DNA from: a virus
Length of the DNA stretch: 38,995 nucleotides
Strand: one strand, 5' to 3'
IMG/VR virus record: IMGVR_UViG_3300032299_000539
Span: 1-38,995 of that record
In this document: piece by piece, positions 11,902 through 20,580 of the stretch
How positions within the stretch are numbered: position 1 is the stretch's first letter
Layout of the letters: every line of letters begins with the position of its first letter
Made by a program: the position numbers and the translations under genes
Notes under the pieces: model-generated
Databases searched by the model: none
Told to the model about the DNA's origin: nothing
What the model saw: the letters and a program-made list of their open reading frames with translations, nothing else

Positions 11902-12744
11902 ATGCATCAAGATAAAGCAATTGGTATGTTCATGGGTCTGTTCATTGGAGATGCACTGGGTGCTCCATTGGAATTCATCAGGCCACATGAGATGACACAC
12001 ACATTGACAGAGATGGAGGGTGGTGGTGTGCATAACACTGCCGAGGGTGAATGGACAGACGATGGTGCTATGGCTGTGGCTATTGCCGATGCATACATCA
12101 GTAACCAATACTTCAACCCTGAAACCATTGCCTTCAACTTCAAGATGTGGAAGAAGACAGGTCACTTTGGCACTAGAGATTATGTCTTTGACATAGGCCG
12201 TACATGTAGCGAGGCCATCGATAGAATGGCAGTGACACATCCATATGCAGGGAGCTGTAGTTTCAATGCCAGTGGCAATGGTTCTATCATGCGAGTAGCT
12301 CCCATTGTGCTTGCCAATCACAACAATTTGTCTAATGCTGTGGCACAGGCTGTGGCTGTGTCATTGATGACACATGGCAACATAGACACCATCAACTACA
12401 TATCAGGGTTTGTCACTGAGCTTATGTCAGGGAAGAAGGAGGACAGCTTCAACTACCTCCGCTACTATCGTGACCCTAACAGTGGTGGCACTATCATGCA
12501 TGCCTACATCACAGCATGGGAATGTGTAGAAGAAACATCAAGCTTTGAGAAAGCTTTGATCATGGCAGTGAACAAAGGTTATGACGCTGACACTGTTGGT
12601 GCTGTCACTGGTATGTTGGCAGGGCGTAAGTATGGCTTGAAAGGTATACCCACTAGATGGCTAGACAAGCTAGTGAAGAAGGATGAACTCATTGATATGG
12701 CAGAAAAACTTTATGCACTGGGAGGTGATGATGGAAAAGAATGA
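11902..12744 (+). CDS. ADP-ribosylglycohydrolase (ARH/DraG family), 280 aa
   Basis: This family removes ADP-ribose from modified proteins or nucleic acids using two Mg ions. Visible motifs: GLFIGDALGAPLEF near the start; the metal motif WTDDG (residues 51-55; many members read TDDT or TDDS, so Gly55 is a variant); FNASGNGSIMRVAP; and GYDADTVGAVTGMLAG (226-241), with metal ligands D228 and D230. Length is normal. ATG 11902 with RBS AAGGAAA is chosen; upstream frame would run into the DUF932 gene. In this phage it may reverse host-applied ADP-ribosylation or a mark made by a virion protein. Confidence 0.9.
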   Translation: MHQDKAIGMFMGLFIGDALGAPLEFIRPHEMTHTLTEMEGGGVHNTAEGEWTDDGAMAVAIADAYISNQYFNPETIAFNFKMWKKTGHFGTRDYVFDIGRTCSEAIDRMAVTHPYAGSCSFNASGNGSIMRVAPIVLANHNNLSNAVAQAVAVSLMTHGNIDTINYISGFVTELMSGKKEDSFNYLRYYRDPNSGGTIMHAYITAWECVEETSSFEKALIMAVNKGYDADTVGAVTGMLAGRKYGLKGIPTRWLDKLVKKDELIDMAEKLYALGGDDGKE

Positions 12745-12916
12745 TATGGAAGCAGCGTTCCCCGATCAATACAGAGATGGCATGACTTTGCGTGACTACT
12801 TCGCAGCTAAAGCTATGGCTGTGTTGATGACCAGTTCGTGGAGCATTCCACATGCTGAAGTGGCAAGCAAAGCTTATTGGTTTGCTGAAGAGATGATGAA
12901 GGCGAGAGAGCAATGA
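12731..12916 (+). CDS. Small phage protein, 61 aa
   Basis: Contains GMTLRDYFAAKAMAVLM and YWFAEEMMKAREQ, a pattern typical of small phage and prophage proteins ('GMTLRDyFAakAm... aYa-ADaMlkAR'). Its role is unknown. Start 12731 is 5 nt after RBS GGAGG; ATG 12728 is too close. The end overlaps the integrase start as ATGA. Confidence 0.78.
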   Translation: MEKNDMEAAFPDQYRDGMTLRDYFAAKAMAVLMTSSWSIPHAEVASKAYWFAEEMMKAREQ

Positions 12917-14013
12917 CACTACCTCGCTATGTGGCACTGGCTAAAGCCTCTGAAGGTGTAACTAAGTACAGGTACAACCCACCACAGGATGCTGTTGATG
13001 CAGGTGTGGTGGCTAGGCGTGTGCTTGGCACTGACAAGTCTAAAGCCTTTGCTTTAGCTGAAGAGCTGAATGCACAGCTAGACAACTGGCGTAAAGAACT
13101 TCGCTACCTTAAAGATATTTCAGAAGATACGAAGGTGGTTGATCTTATCAAAGCGTATAAGAACAACATCACTTATACCAAACTAAGTATAAAGGCACAG
13201 CGTGACTACATCTACTATCTACAGGGATGGCAGGATAGCAAGGCCAATGGCATACCTCTATATCAATGCAAGCTAGGCAGCTTAGTCACTCCGCATTGTC
13301 AGAAGATATATGAACAACATGCTGAGCACAGTGTTAGCCTAGCTAACCACACCTTAGCTGTCTACAGGTTGCTATTTAATTTCGCTATTCGTCATGGCTA
13401 CATCACACACAATCCATTCAGCAAGGTGCTGAGAAGATCAGACAAACCTCGCAGGGTGGTGTGGACAAGAGAAGATGTTAGAGCATTCATGAACACTGCT
13501 TACAGCACATTCAAGTGGCGTAATGTAGGACTCATTGTGCAGATGGGTTATGAATATGGACAGCGTATGGGTGATATGCGTAAGCTTAGATGGGATCAGG
13601 TAGATCTAGAGAAGGGTGTGTTGCACTTGGAACAAAGCAAGCGTAGGTCTAGGGTGACTATACCGACAAGTGCAGGGCTGTTAGCTATGCTGAAGCAACA
13701 GCATGCTGAGTTTGGGTGGCAGCAATATATTGCACCATCCAACAATCCCGATAGGAAGGGTGGCCTACTGCCTTACAGCTTGTTCAATCTGTCTAGAGTG
13801 GCTAAGCAAATCATGACTGAGGCAAGTCTGCCTAGTGACTTGGTGTTGCAAGACCTACGAAGGACAGCCATCACAGAGATGATTGAGGTGGGTGTACCCA
13901 TCACCAACATCATGTCAGTGTCAGGCCATGCCACACCGCAGAGCCTAACACCATACATCAAGAACACTTTGCGTAGTGCAACAGTGGCTCAGGATATGAG
14001 GGAGCTTATATGA
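12913..14013 (+). CDS. int: Tyrosine recombinase / phage integrase, 366 aa
   Basis: Site-specific DNA recombinase with an N-terminal arm/core-binding region (about 70-170) and a catalytic domain (about 180-366). Catalytic residues: R218 (YGQRMGDMRKLRW), K243 (EQSKRRSR), R316 (LQDLRRT), H339 (SGHAT) and nucleophile Y348 (PYIKNT). The usual His of the HxxR box is Gln313, a known kind of variation. The protein would integrate the phage, but no repressor or attachment site is recognised, so lysogeny is unproven. It overlaps both neighbours by 4 nt. Confidence 0.93.
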   Translation: MTLPRYVALAKASEGVTKYRYNPPQDAVDAGVVARRVLGTDKSKAFALAEELNAQLDNWRKELRYLKDISEDTKVVDLIKAYKNNITYTKLSIKAQRDYIYYLQGWQDSKANGIPLYQCKLGSLVTPHCQKIYEQHAEHSVSLANHTLAVYRLLFNFAIRHGYITHNPFSKVLRRSDKPRRVVWTREDVRAFMNTAYSTFKWRNVGLIVQMGYEYGQRMGDMRKLRWDQVDLEKGVLHLEQSKRRSRVTIPTSAGLLAMLKQQHAEFGWQQYIAPSNNPDRKGGLLPYSLFNLSRVAKQIMTEASLPSDLVLQDLRRTAITEMIEVGVPITNIMSVSGHATPQSLTPYIKNTLRSATVAQDMRELI

Positions 14014-14300
14014 GATATAGATGTTCTAAATGTAAGCAGGTGTATGAGAGGGACAGTGGCAAGGCTTGGATAAAAAGCTATTGCAATGAGACAGATCAGT
14101 ATGCTAGATTGATAAAGGAGAAAAGAGATATGACACTAAGTCAAATGGAACAAGAGGCAGTTGTTGTTGAACAACTTGAATGGCTAATTAAATATGAACT
14201 TAAGCATGATGCTGAAGATCAAGACTGGGAACTTATCAATGCATTAACAAGAGTGTTGAAAGAGTTTGAACCAATAAACTTTGTGGAGGAAAAATCATGA
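14010..14300 (+). CDS. Small protein with Cys pair at N-terminus, 96 aa
   Basis: Begins MRYRCSKCKQVYERDSGKAW, then a further Cys (SYC): a likely zinc-binding CxxC knuckle. A helical remainder (LSQMEQEAVVVEQLEWLI) follows. No exact family. RBS GAGGGAG. Overlaps the integrase end by 4 nt and the next start by 4 nt. Confidence 0.75.
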   Translation: MRYRCSKCKQVYERDSGKAWIKSYCNETDQYARLIKEKRDMTLSQMEQEAVVVEQLEWLIKYELKHDAEDQDWELINALTRVLKEFEPINFVEEKS

Positions 14301-14443
14301 GTGCTTGGCTAATTGCAATTGTTGGTGTAGTGTATGCAGTGGTGGCAGTGGATTTGCTGCTCAAGGGTAGCACTGGACTAGGCATAGCCTTTATTGGTTA
14401 TGCACTGGGCAATGTGGGTTTGTATATGGAGGCAGCGAAATGA
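14297..14443 (+). CDS. 48-aa two-span membrane protein, short gene
   Basis: MSAWLIAIVGVVYAVVAVDL, then a short polar loop with KGSTG, then IAFIGYALGNVGLY. Two membrane spans joined by a short loop resemble small phage membrane proteins with 'Y--vAvD---kG--G-aiaF-GYALGNVGL', whose role is unknown. ATGA overlaps at both ends. It lies far from the lysis cassette, so a holin role is unlikely. Confidence 0.78.
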   Translation: MSAWLIAIVGVVYAVVAVDLLLKGSTGLGIAFIGYALGNVGLYMEAAK

Positions 14444-14814
14444 AACCAATAGCATGGTATGACCCAAGCAATGGCATGGTGAGTACAGACCAAGACTGCC
14501 CTTTGTTTACACCGCTTGGTCAGATATGGCCTTTGTATGCAAAGGAAGAAGCGAAGGATGAGCCTGTGGCTTGGGCGATGTTGCATGACAATGGACATTT
14601 CATTGATGCAATACACCCTAATGAACACGCAAGAGTAGAAGGCGAATACATCACACCTCTTTACACCACCCCAACACAGCGCACATGGGTAGGGCTGACT
14701 AATGAAGAGAAAGAAAAATTCAAAGGAGATTGGATTAGCACCAATATCCACTACGCAAACATTAGCGAGTTAATGGATGTCATTGAGCAAACCTTGAAGG
14801 AGAAGAACACATGA
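14440..14814 (+). CDS. Phage protein with RTWVGLT module, 124 aa
   Basis: N-terminal residues PIAWYDPSNGM and DEPVAWAMLHDNG are typical of a repeated short domain in phage accessory proteins. The C-terminus has QRTWVGLTNEEKEKFKGD and ends LKEKNT. The next gene repeats the RTWVGLT and LKEKNT parts. The last codons (AAGGAGAAGAACACATGA) encode KEKNT while also providing the RBS and ATG of the next gene. Function unknown. Confidence 0.75.
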   Translation: MKPIAWYDPSNGMVSTDQDCPLFTPLGQIWPLYAKEEAKDEPVAWAMLHDNGHFIDAIHPNEHARVEGEYITPLYTTPTQRTWVGLTNEEKEKFKGDWISTNIHYANISELMDVIEQTLKEKNT

Positions 14815-15107
14815 CACCAAACACAATTGAATTTCAGACGACAGGAATAGACACAGGTCGTTGGGTGATGCGTATCACAGAAGACAGACGTATTGAAGTG
14901 AACGAGGATGTTGAGGTGACAGAGGCGGCACAAAAAGTTTTAGAAGCCATGCGGTATTTGCTTTTACAACAGAAGCGCACATGGGTAGGGCTGACTGATG
15001 AGGAGATTAGATTGCAGTGGTCTGAATTTTGGGAGGCCGAGTGTCATCCTTGGGCAATTGAATTTGCCAAAGCCATTGAAGCCAAATTAAAGGAGAAGAA
15101 CACATGA
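14811..15107 (+). CDS. Paralogue with RTWVGLT module, 98 aa
   Basis: The C-terminal half (KRTWVGLTDEEIRLQWSEFW ... LKEKNT) is paralogous to the previous gene, and the N-terminal half differs. The DNA AAGGAGAAGAACACATGA recurs at its end, serving again as the RBS and start of the next gene. Module duplication by recombination within the array is likely. Function unknown. Confidence 0.75.
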   Translation: MTPNTIEFQTTGIDTGRWVMRITEDRRIEVNEDVEVTEAAQKVLEAMRYLLLQQKRTWVGLTDEEIRLQWSEFWEAECHPWAIEFAKAIEAKLKEKNT

Positions 15108-15316
15108 CTGAATGGACTAAAGAAGAAGACGATGAGTTTGCTCGCATCGAGCGAGAGAATGCTACGAAGGGACAGCCTTATCACTTTGATATTTTTGTTT
15201 CTCCATCACAGCGCAACCAAGTATTGGAGGAGGCTGCGAAGATGTGTGAAAGCCATTGGGAAAAAGATGGTGCGGCTTTATGGTGTGCTAAAGCAATCCG
15301 AGGGATGAAGAAATGA
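15104..15316 (+). CDS. Small acidic protein, 70 aa
   Basis: Begins MTEWTKEEDDEFARIEREN. The C-terminal part (EEAAKMCESHWEKDGAALWCA) resembles a helix seen in many phage accessory proteins ('EAA-mCe------dg---a-aIR'). Start uses the RBS embedded in the end of the previous gene. Confidence 0.72.
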   Translation: MTEWTKEEDDEFARIERENATKGQPYHFDIFVSPSQRNQVLEEAAKMCESHWEKDGAALWCAKAIRGMKK

Positions 15317-15567
15317 AAGTACATGAACTTGAAAACCTCATCATGGCAGCGTGGATAACTAAAGAGGACATCGACTCCATCCTGTGGGTGTTGATGGACA
15401 GAGAGAAGACACCAACAGAGGATGAGCTAGCCAACTTATTAATTGGACTGCACACCCTTCACGATGCTAGAATGGCTAAGCTGTTTCATGGATATGAGCA
15501 AGTATTAAAGACCAACAAAATAACTTACAAGGGCTATGACATTTCTAAAAACCCATCTACCTTGTGA
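15313..15567 (+). CDS. Small helical protein, 84 aa
   Basis: Helical and acidic with one Trp-rich start (LIMAAWITKEDIDSILWVL). No family recognised. Its end overlaps the primase-helicase by 32 nt, suggesting coupled translation. Confidence 0.7.
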   Translation: MKVHELENLIMAAWITKEDIDSILWVLMDREKTPTEDELANLLIGLHTLHDARMAKLFHGYEQVLKTNKITYKGYDISKNPSTL

Positions 15568-17149
15568 GACATGTGGTAGCAGTGATGGCTTATCACTGAA
15601 TGAAGACATGTCCACCAAATGTTTTGTATGTAATAAATATACACCCGCAACTAACAATGAAAGACTTGAAGTGATTGATGTTGATACAGAAACGAAAGAC
15701 ACAAGCTCTTTCCTGAAGGAATATAACGAAGGCTACAGTGTGAGCGTAGCTGACAGACGCATTAACAAAACCACAATGGAAAGGTATGGCGTTGTTAGAA
15801 GCAACGGCTTCTACTACTTTCCCTATTACGACAGCAACTCACAACTGGTGGCAGCCAAGCGTAGGGAAGTGAAGGACAAGAAGTTCACCACTGTGGGTGG
15901 ATGGAGCAAGGGTACATTGTTTGGACAAAACCTCTACCCATCCAATGGCAAATACCTCACCATCACTGAAGGTGAGTTTGATGCACTGGCTGCATACCAA
16001 TTGACAGGTAGTAAATATCCAGTGGTATCTATTCGCACAGGTGCAGGTAGTGCATTGAAGGATGCTAAAGCAAACTACGAATACATCAACAGCTTTGAAA
16101 ACATTGTGCTGTGCTTTGATGGTGATGAGGCAGGACAGAAGGCAGCAAAGGAAGTTGCTGAATTGTTTGGCAGCAAGTGCAAAATATTTAAACCAGACCC
16201 TGCATACAAGGACGCATGCGAGTGGCTAGCAGATAACAAAGAAGCTGCATTCGTAGCCCGTTGGTGGGCAGCAGAGCCTTTCGTTCCTGATGGTATTGTC
16301 AGTGGCACTGGGCTGTGGGAGTTAGTGTCTAAACCAATGGAAGCAGCAGATTGTTTCTACCCTTGGAAGGGATTGAACGATATCACCTATGGTATCAGAG
16401 CAGGTGAGCTTGTTACATTCACAGCAGGTAGTGGCTTAGGTAAGAGTCAAACTCTTAGAGAAATTGTTTGGCACTTGCTACAGAATAGCAGTGATAACAT
16501 TGGCTTGATGTTTCTTGAAGAGAGTGTGAGAAAGACTGGCTTGTCAATGATGAGCTTAGCTGCTGACACACCATTACATCTACCAACATCTGAAGTGTCA
16601 GAAGCTGTACGCAAGGATGCCTTTGATAAAACACTAGGCACTGGACGCTTATACTTCTTTGATCACTTCGGCAGTACAGCCATTGAAAACATTGTCAATC
16701 GTGTCAAGTATATGGCTAAGGGATTGGGATGTAAGTATGTATTCTTAGACCACTTAAGCATCATCGTATCCAGTCAGGACAATGGTGATGAGCGTAAAGC
16801 CATTGATGAAATTATGACCAAGCTTCGCATGCTTGTGCAGGAAACTAGCATTGCTCTCATCATTGTTAGCCACCTCAAGCGTCCCTCAGATAAGGGACAT
16901 GAGGAAGGTGCAACCACTAGTCTAGCTCAGCTTCGAGGCAGTGCTGCCATTGCACAGCTTAGTGACATGGTGATATCGCTAGAGCGTAATGGTCAAGCTG
17001 ATGATCCCATTGAGCGCAACACCACCAAGGTGAGGGTGTTAAAGAATAGATACAGTGGACAAACTGGTCCTGCTTGCAGTTTGCTTTATAACAAAGACAC
17101 TGGCAGAATGTTCGAGATTGATGACACAATGGAAGGACTTATGCTATGA
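15536..17149 (+). CDS. T7 gp4-like DNA primase-helicase, 537 aa
   Basis: This enzyme makes RNA primers and unwinds the phage DNA fork. The zinc domain has C10, C13, C29 and C32, with the same spacing as T7 gp4 (CxxC-x15-CxxC). TOPRIM motifs are ITEGEFDALAA (about 142-152) and LCFDGDEAGQKAA. The helicase domain has Walker A GSGLGKS (K303), Walker B YVFLDHLS (D405) and IIVSHLKRPSDKG. Length is near T7's 566. The start has a close-set RBS (AAGGG), and a later start would lose C10. It overlaps the previous gene by 32 nt. Confidence 0.95.
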   Translation: MTFLKTHLPCETCGSSDGLSLNEDMSTKCFVCNKYTPATNNERLEVIDVDTETKDTSSFLKEYNEGYSVSVADRRINKTTMERYGVVRSNGFYYFPYYDSNSQLVAAKRREVKDKKFTTVGGWSKGTLFGQNLYPSNGKYLTITEGEFDALAAYQLTGSKYPVVSIRTGAGSALKDAKANYEYINSFENIVLCFDGDEAGQKAAKEVAELFGSKCKIFKPDPAYKDACEWLADNKEAAFVARWWAAEPFVPDGIVSGTGLWELVSKPMEAADCFYPWKGLNDITYGIRAGELVTFTAGSGLGKSQTLREIVWHLLQNSSDNIGLMFLEESVRKTGLSMMSLAADTPLHLPTSEVSEAVRKDAFDKTLGTGRLYFFDHFGSTAIENIVNRVKYMAKGLGCKYVFLDHLSIIVSSQDNGDERKAIDEIMTKLRMLVQETSIALIIVSHLKRPSDKGHEEGATTSLAQLRGSAAIAQLSDMVISLERNGQADDPIERNTTKVRVLKNRYSGQTGPACSLLYNKDTGRMFEIDDTMEGLML

Positions 17150-17376
17150 AGAAGTGGGATGGATTTGATGTTGCCATTATAGGCACAGCCTCTGTATGGA
17201 ATGGTAACGAGCGTGTTGAAGTGTTGGTCTACGATGTTGAAAAGATGGTGGAGACATTGATTGACAGAGATGGTATGTCCGGTGAGGATGCTATTGAATA
17301 CATCGACTTCAACATTGAGAATGCTTACATAGGAAAGGACACACCTGTAGTGGTGTGGCAATATCATGACGAGTGA
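17146..17376 (+). CDS. Conserved small phage protein beside primase, 76 aa
   Basis: Pattern WDGFDVAIIGTASVWNGNERV then EVLVYD is a family I have seen between replication genes in environmental podoviruses ('WDGlDdAIiGta-vWn-neRvevLVYd'), ending PVVVWQY. No activity is known. RBS AAGGAC. It overlaps the primase by 4 nt and the next gene by 11 nt. Its fixed place suggests a replication or nucleotide-linked role; this is inference. Confidence 0.82.
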   Translation: MKKWDGFDVAIIGTASVWNGNERVEVLVYDVEKMVETLIDRDGMSGEDAIEYIDFNIENAYIGKDTPVVVWQYHDE

Positions 17377-17566
17377 TGGAGGAAAGGGACACACTCAGCG
17401 TCCCAAATCAATAGCTGATGAGGAATGGGCTACTAGATGGAATGCCATCTTTGGTAAAGACTCAATAGAAGATTACAAACAGTCGGAAGATATTGACAAC
17501 CTCCGACAAAATGATAAGGACAAGGACGATGATCTTCTTAGACATAGAGACAAACCTGAAACATGA
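17366..17566 (+). CDS. Small hydrophilic protein, 66 aa
   Basis: Begins MTSDGGKGHTQRPKSIADEE: the short GGKG--(P/Q)RP motif is common in small phage proteins that precede DNA polymerase. The tail is almost entirely charged (NDKDKDDDLLRHRDK), so it is probably disordered. It overlaps the polymerase gene by 38 nt. Function unknown. Confidence 0.65.
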   Translation: MTSDGGKGHTQRPKSIADEEWATRWNAIFGKDSIEDYKQSEDIDNLRQNDKDKDDDLLRHRDKPET

Positions 17567-19244
17567 CACCATTTGGTTGTGTGTTACTAAGCACAACACC
17601 ACTGGTGAGGTGAGGCACTGGCGGGAAGCCGACAGCTTGCAACAATATTTAGATGGTGAGCAAGTGGTAGGCCACAACATCATTGGCTTTGATGCTCCAG
17701 TGCTGAAGAAGGTATGGGGTATTGTCATTCCAGACAATAAGCTAGTGGATACACTGGTGATGTCACGCCTGTACAAGCCCGACATTGACATTGTCATTCC
17801 TGAGCAGGGCAAAGCCCCTAGTCCACACAGCCTAGAGGCATGGGGCTATCGCTTAGGCAGCCACAAGATTGGCTTCACTGACTTCGATGGTGGGTGGACA
17901 CAAGAGATGGCTACCTATTGTGAGCAGGATGTTCAACTTTTAGAAAAACTGTATGTTTTTCTGACAACAACAATGGTGAAGGAAGGGTTTTCCCTACAAA
18001 GCATTCAGCTTGAGCACGAGGTAGCCATCATTTGCAGAGGGATGGAAGACAACGGCTTCATGTTAGACATTGAGAAAGCTATGGTACTTAGTGCAACACT
18101 TAGTGGACGTATGTCTGACATTGAAGAGGATATGCAGAAGGTGTTTCCTCCCATTGTAGAGCAACGCTTCTCTGAGAAGACAGGCAAGCAGCTCAAGGAT
18201 AAGATTACCGTTTTTAATCCCGGAAGTAGGCAGCAAATTGCTGAGCGATTGGCAGGGCTTGGTGTTGTCTTTACAAAGAAGACAGACAAAGGCAATGTCA
18301 TTGTTGACGAAGCTGTGCTTGAGAAGATTGACTTGCCAGAGGCTAAGCTTGTAGCTGAATACTTAATGATTCAAAAACGTGTAGCCCAGATAAGTAGTTG
18401 GCTTGAACTAGTTGGTGACGATGGGCGAGTGCATGGTAGGGTTACTACCAATGGAGCAGTGACAGGCAGGGCCACACACAGTAGTCCGAATATGGCACAG
18501 GTTCCTGCGGTGGGTAGTCCCTTTGGTGCTGAGTGTAGGGAAATGTGGCGTGTACCTAAGGGATATAAGCAGGTGGGTGTTGATCTATCAGGCATTGAGC
18601 TGCGTTGCTTAGGCCACTACCTAAATGATCAAGAATGGATGGATGAATTGCTTAAGGGCGACATCCACTGGTTTAATGCACAGAGTTTTGGCTTGGTGGA
18701 GAAGGGTACTACCAAGGACGATAACAATCCAGAGCACAAGAAGGCTAGGAACACCACAAAAACCCTGACATATGGGGTGTTGTATGGGGCAGGAGCTGCC
18801 AAGGCAGGATCGATTGTTGGTGGAAACAGCAGCAAAGGCAAGAAACTTATTGATAGTTTTATTAACAATACGCCCGGCCTTTCTGCCCTGAAGAAGAAGA
18901 TATCTAGGCTGATGGCTAAGGGTCATCTCCCTGCACTGGATGGACGCAGGGTGTGGGTTAGATCTGAGCATGCTGCCTTGAATACATTGCTGCAAAGTGC
19001 AGGTGCTATCATTGCAAAACAATGGCTCATTGAATCAACAAAGCTGTTGCAAGAGAAGGAAATAAATGCTAAACTATTAGCGTTTGTTCATGACGAAACA
19101 CAATGGGAAGTGAGAGAAGATCAGGCAGAGGAAGCAGCTAGGCTCATCGAGCAAGCAGCAACCAAAGCAGGTGAAGCTCTTAAGTTCCGGTGTCCAGTAG
19201 ATGCCGAAGGAAAGATTGGTAACAACTGGCGTGAGTGCCACTGA
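17529..19244 (+). CDS. Family A DNA polymerase with proofreading domain, 571 aa
   Basis: The replicative polymerase. The exonuclease domain has D5 and E7 (MIFLDIETN), D55 (HNIIGFDAPVL) and Y130-x3-D134 (YCEQD). The polymerase domain has motif A VGVDLSGIELR (D352), motif B RNTTKTLTYGVLYGAG and motif C VHDETQ (H521, D522, E523), where T7 has VHDE. It is shorter than T7 polymerase (704 aa), so the thioredoxin-binding insert may be missing. Start ATG 17529 is chosen because it places MIFLDIE at the N-terminus and has AAGGA 8 nt upstream. Confidence 0.95.
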   Translation: MIFLDIETNLKHDTIWLCVTKHNTTGEVRHWREADSLQQYLDGEQVVGHNIIGFDAPVLKKVWGIVIPDNKLVDTLVMSRLYKPDIDIVIPEQGKAPSPHSLEAWGYRLGSHKIGFTDFDGGWTQEMATYCEQDVQLLEKLYVFLTTTMVKEGFSLQSIQLEHEVAIICRGMEDNGFMLDIEKAMVLSATLSGRMSDIEEDMQKVFPPIVEQRFSEKTGKQLKDKITVFNPGSRQQIAERLAGLGVVFTKKTDKGNVIVDEAVLEKIDLPEAKLVAEYLMIQKRVAQISSWLELVGDDGRVHGRVTTNGAVTGRATHSSPNMAQVPAVGSPFGAECREMWRVPKGYKQVGVDLSGIELRCLGHYLNDQEWMDELLKGDIHWFNAQSFGLVEKGTTKDDNNPEHKKARNTTKTLTYGVLYGAGAAKAGSIVGGNSSKGKKLIDSFINNTPGLSALKKKISRLMAKGHLPALDGRRVWVRSEHAALNTLLQSAGAIIAKQWLIESTKLLQEKEINAKLLAFVHDETQWEVREDQAEEAARLIEQAATKAGEALKFRCPVDAEGKIGNNWRECH

Positions 19245-19277
19245 CGATACAAGTGGGTTTTCATATTGGAGAATATT

Positions 19278-19697
19278 ATGAGTGAAGAAAAGAAAGCCAT
19301 CAAGATTAAAGCTGATGTGTTCTGGTGTCAACACAATAAGGTGAATGACATGTCTGGTAAGTTTCAGCTTAACCTGTGTAACCTGTCTGATGCTGCTGTT
19401 GAAGCACTGGAAGACATGGGCATCAGTGTACAAACTGGTGAAGACAAAAAGGCTGACATGGGCAAGTACATCACTTGCAAATCAGAGAAAGCTATTCGTG
19501 TCTTTGATACAGACAACGATGAAATTACCGAAGCCATTGGCAACGGTAGTAAAGGCAAGGCGTTGGTATCTACATACTCTTGGACTTACAAGAATAAAAA
19601 AGGTATTAGCCCTTCATTAAAGAAGCTGGTCATTACAGACTTGGTAGAGTATTCCGCTGCTAGCGGTATTGATGCAAACGATGAGGACGTATTATGA
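19278..19697 (+). CDS. ssDNA-binding protein, T7 gp2.5-like, 139 aa
   Basis: Binds single-stranded DNA at the fork. Pattern GKFQLNLCNLSDAAVEALED, YITCKSEKAIRV, GNGSKGKALVSTYSW and KKLVITDLVEYS matches small T7-type SSB proteins. The acidic C-terminus (DANDEDVL) is the usual partner-docking tail. The start is ATG 19278 (RBS TTGGAG). It sits between the polymerase and the exonuclease genes, as in related phages. Confidence 0.85.
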   Translation: MSEEKKAIKIKADVFWCQHNKVNDMSGKFQLNLCNLSDAAVEALEDMGISVQTGEDKKADMGKYITCKSEKAIRVFDTDNDEITEAIGNGSKGKALVSTYSWTYKNKKGISPSLKKLVITDLVEYSAASGIDANDEDVL

Positions 19698-19879
19698 ACT
19701 TGAATATCACATTGACATTGGACCAATTGAACTTGGTACTGGCAGCACTTGCTAAGCTTCCCTTTGAAGCTGTTACAGACACCATCGCTGTCATTCGACA
19801 GCAAGGTACTGAACAACTTCAAGCAGCAGAAGCAGCAGCATCTGCTGAAGCACCAGTGGTGGTTGAAGAAGTTGCTTAA
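19694..19879 (+). CDS. Small Ala/Glu-rich protein, 61 aa
   Basis: An N-terminal helix (TLDQLNLVLAALAKLPFEAV) followed by an Ala-Glu-rich, probably disordered tail. Similar short proteins occur near replication genes in other phages I have seen. ATGA overlap with the SSB gene; the stop overlaps the exonuclease start by one base (TAATG). Function unknown. Confidence 0.78.
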   Translation: MNLNITLTLDQLNLVLAALAKLPFEAVTDTIAVIRQQGTEQLQAAEAAASAEAPVVVEEVA

Positions 19880-20580
19880 TGAAAGCACTATTCGATAGCG
19901 ATATATTCGCCTATCGTGCAGCATCCGCATGTGAGGATGAAGACGAAGCAACGGCACAGCGAACACTGGATCGTTTAATTGTTGATGTCCTCATGTGTGG
20001 TGTTGATAGCATCTACCCTGATTGCTTTGTAGATGAGTGGCACATGTTCTTAACAGGTAAGAACAACTTTAGATATCAGATAGCCACCACTGTTCCTTAC
20101 AAAGGGAATAGAGTGGACAAGCCTAAGCCAAAGCATCTAGCTTTCCTTAGAAGCTATCTAGTAAAAGAGTGGGGAGCTACCATCTCTGATGGGCAGGAAG
20201 CTGATGATGCCATCGCTATTGAAGCAACAAGACTTGGTGACGATTGTGTCATCGTGTCTTTAGACAAAGACTTAGATCAGATTGTTGGTTGGCATTACAA
20301 CTTTGTAAAGCACTTGGGCTATTACATCAAACCAGAGGAAGCTCTAGTTAAGTTGTACACGCAGATGCTAACAGGGGATGCTGCTGATAACATCAAAGGA
20401 TTGTTCCGTGTTGGTCCAGTGAAAGCAGCCAAAATAATTGGGGACACAACAGATGAGCTTGAGCTATACAACAAAGTGTTGGAAGCTTATGAAGGTAATG
20501 CTGAGAGAGTGTTAGAGAATGCTCAGCTTCTTTTTCTACGAAGATATGAAGGACAGATATGGACTCCTCCACAAACTTAA
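19879..20580 (+). CDS. 5'-3' exonuclease, T7 gp6/FEN-like, 233 aa
   Basis: A metal-dependent nuclease that removes RNA primers and processes DNA ends. Motifs: FDSDIFAYRAA at the start, QEADDAIAIEA (acidic cluster), VIVSLDKDLDQIVGWHYN and QMLTGDAADNIKGLFRVGPV (helix-hairpin-helix with GD-ADNI). These are the usual PIN/FEN metal ligands. Length is somewhat shorter than T7 gp6 (about 300 aa). The gene is coupled to the neighbours by overlaps, fitting a replication operon. Confidence 0.93.
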   Translation: MKALFDSDIFAYRAASACEDEDEATAQRTLDRLIVDVLMCGVDSIYPDCFVDEWHMFLTGKNNFRYQIATTVPYKGNRVDKPKPKHLAFLRSYLVKEWGATISDGQEADDAIAIEATRLGDDCVIVSLDKDLDQIVGWHYNFVKHLGYYIKPEEALVKLYTQMLTGDAADNIKGLFRVGPVKAAKIIGDTTDELELYNKVLEAYEGNAERVLENAQLLFLRRYEGQIWTPPQT

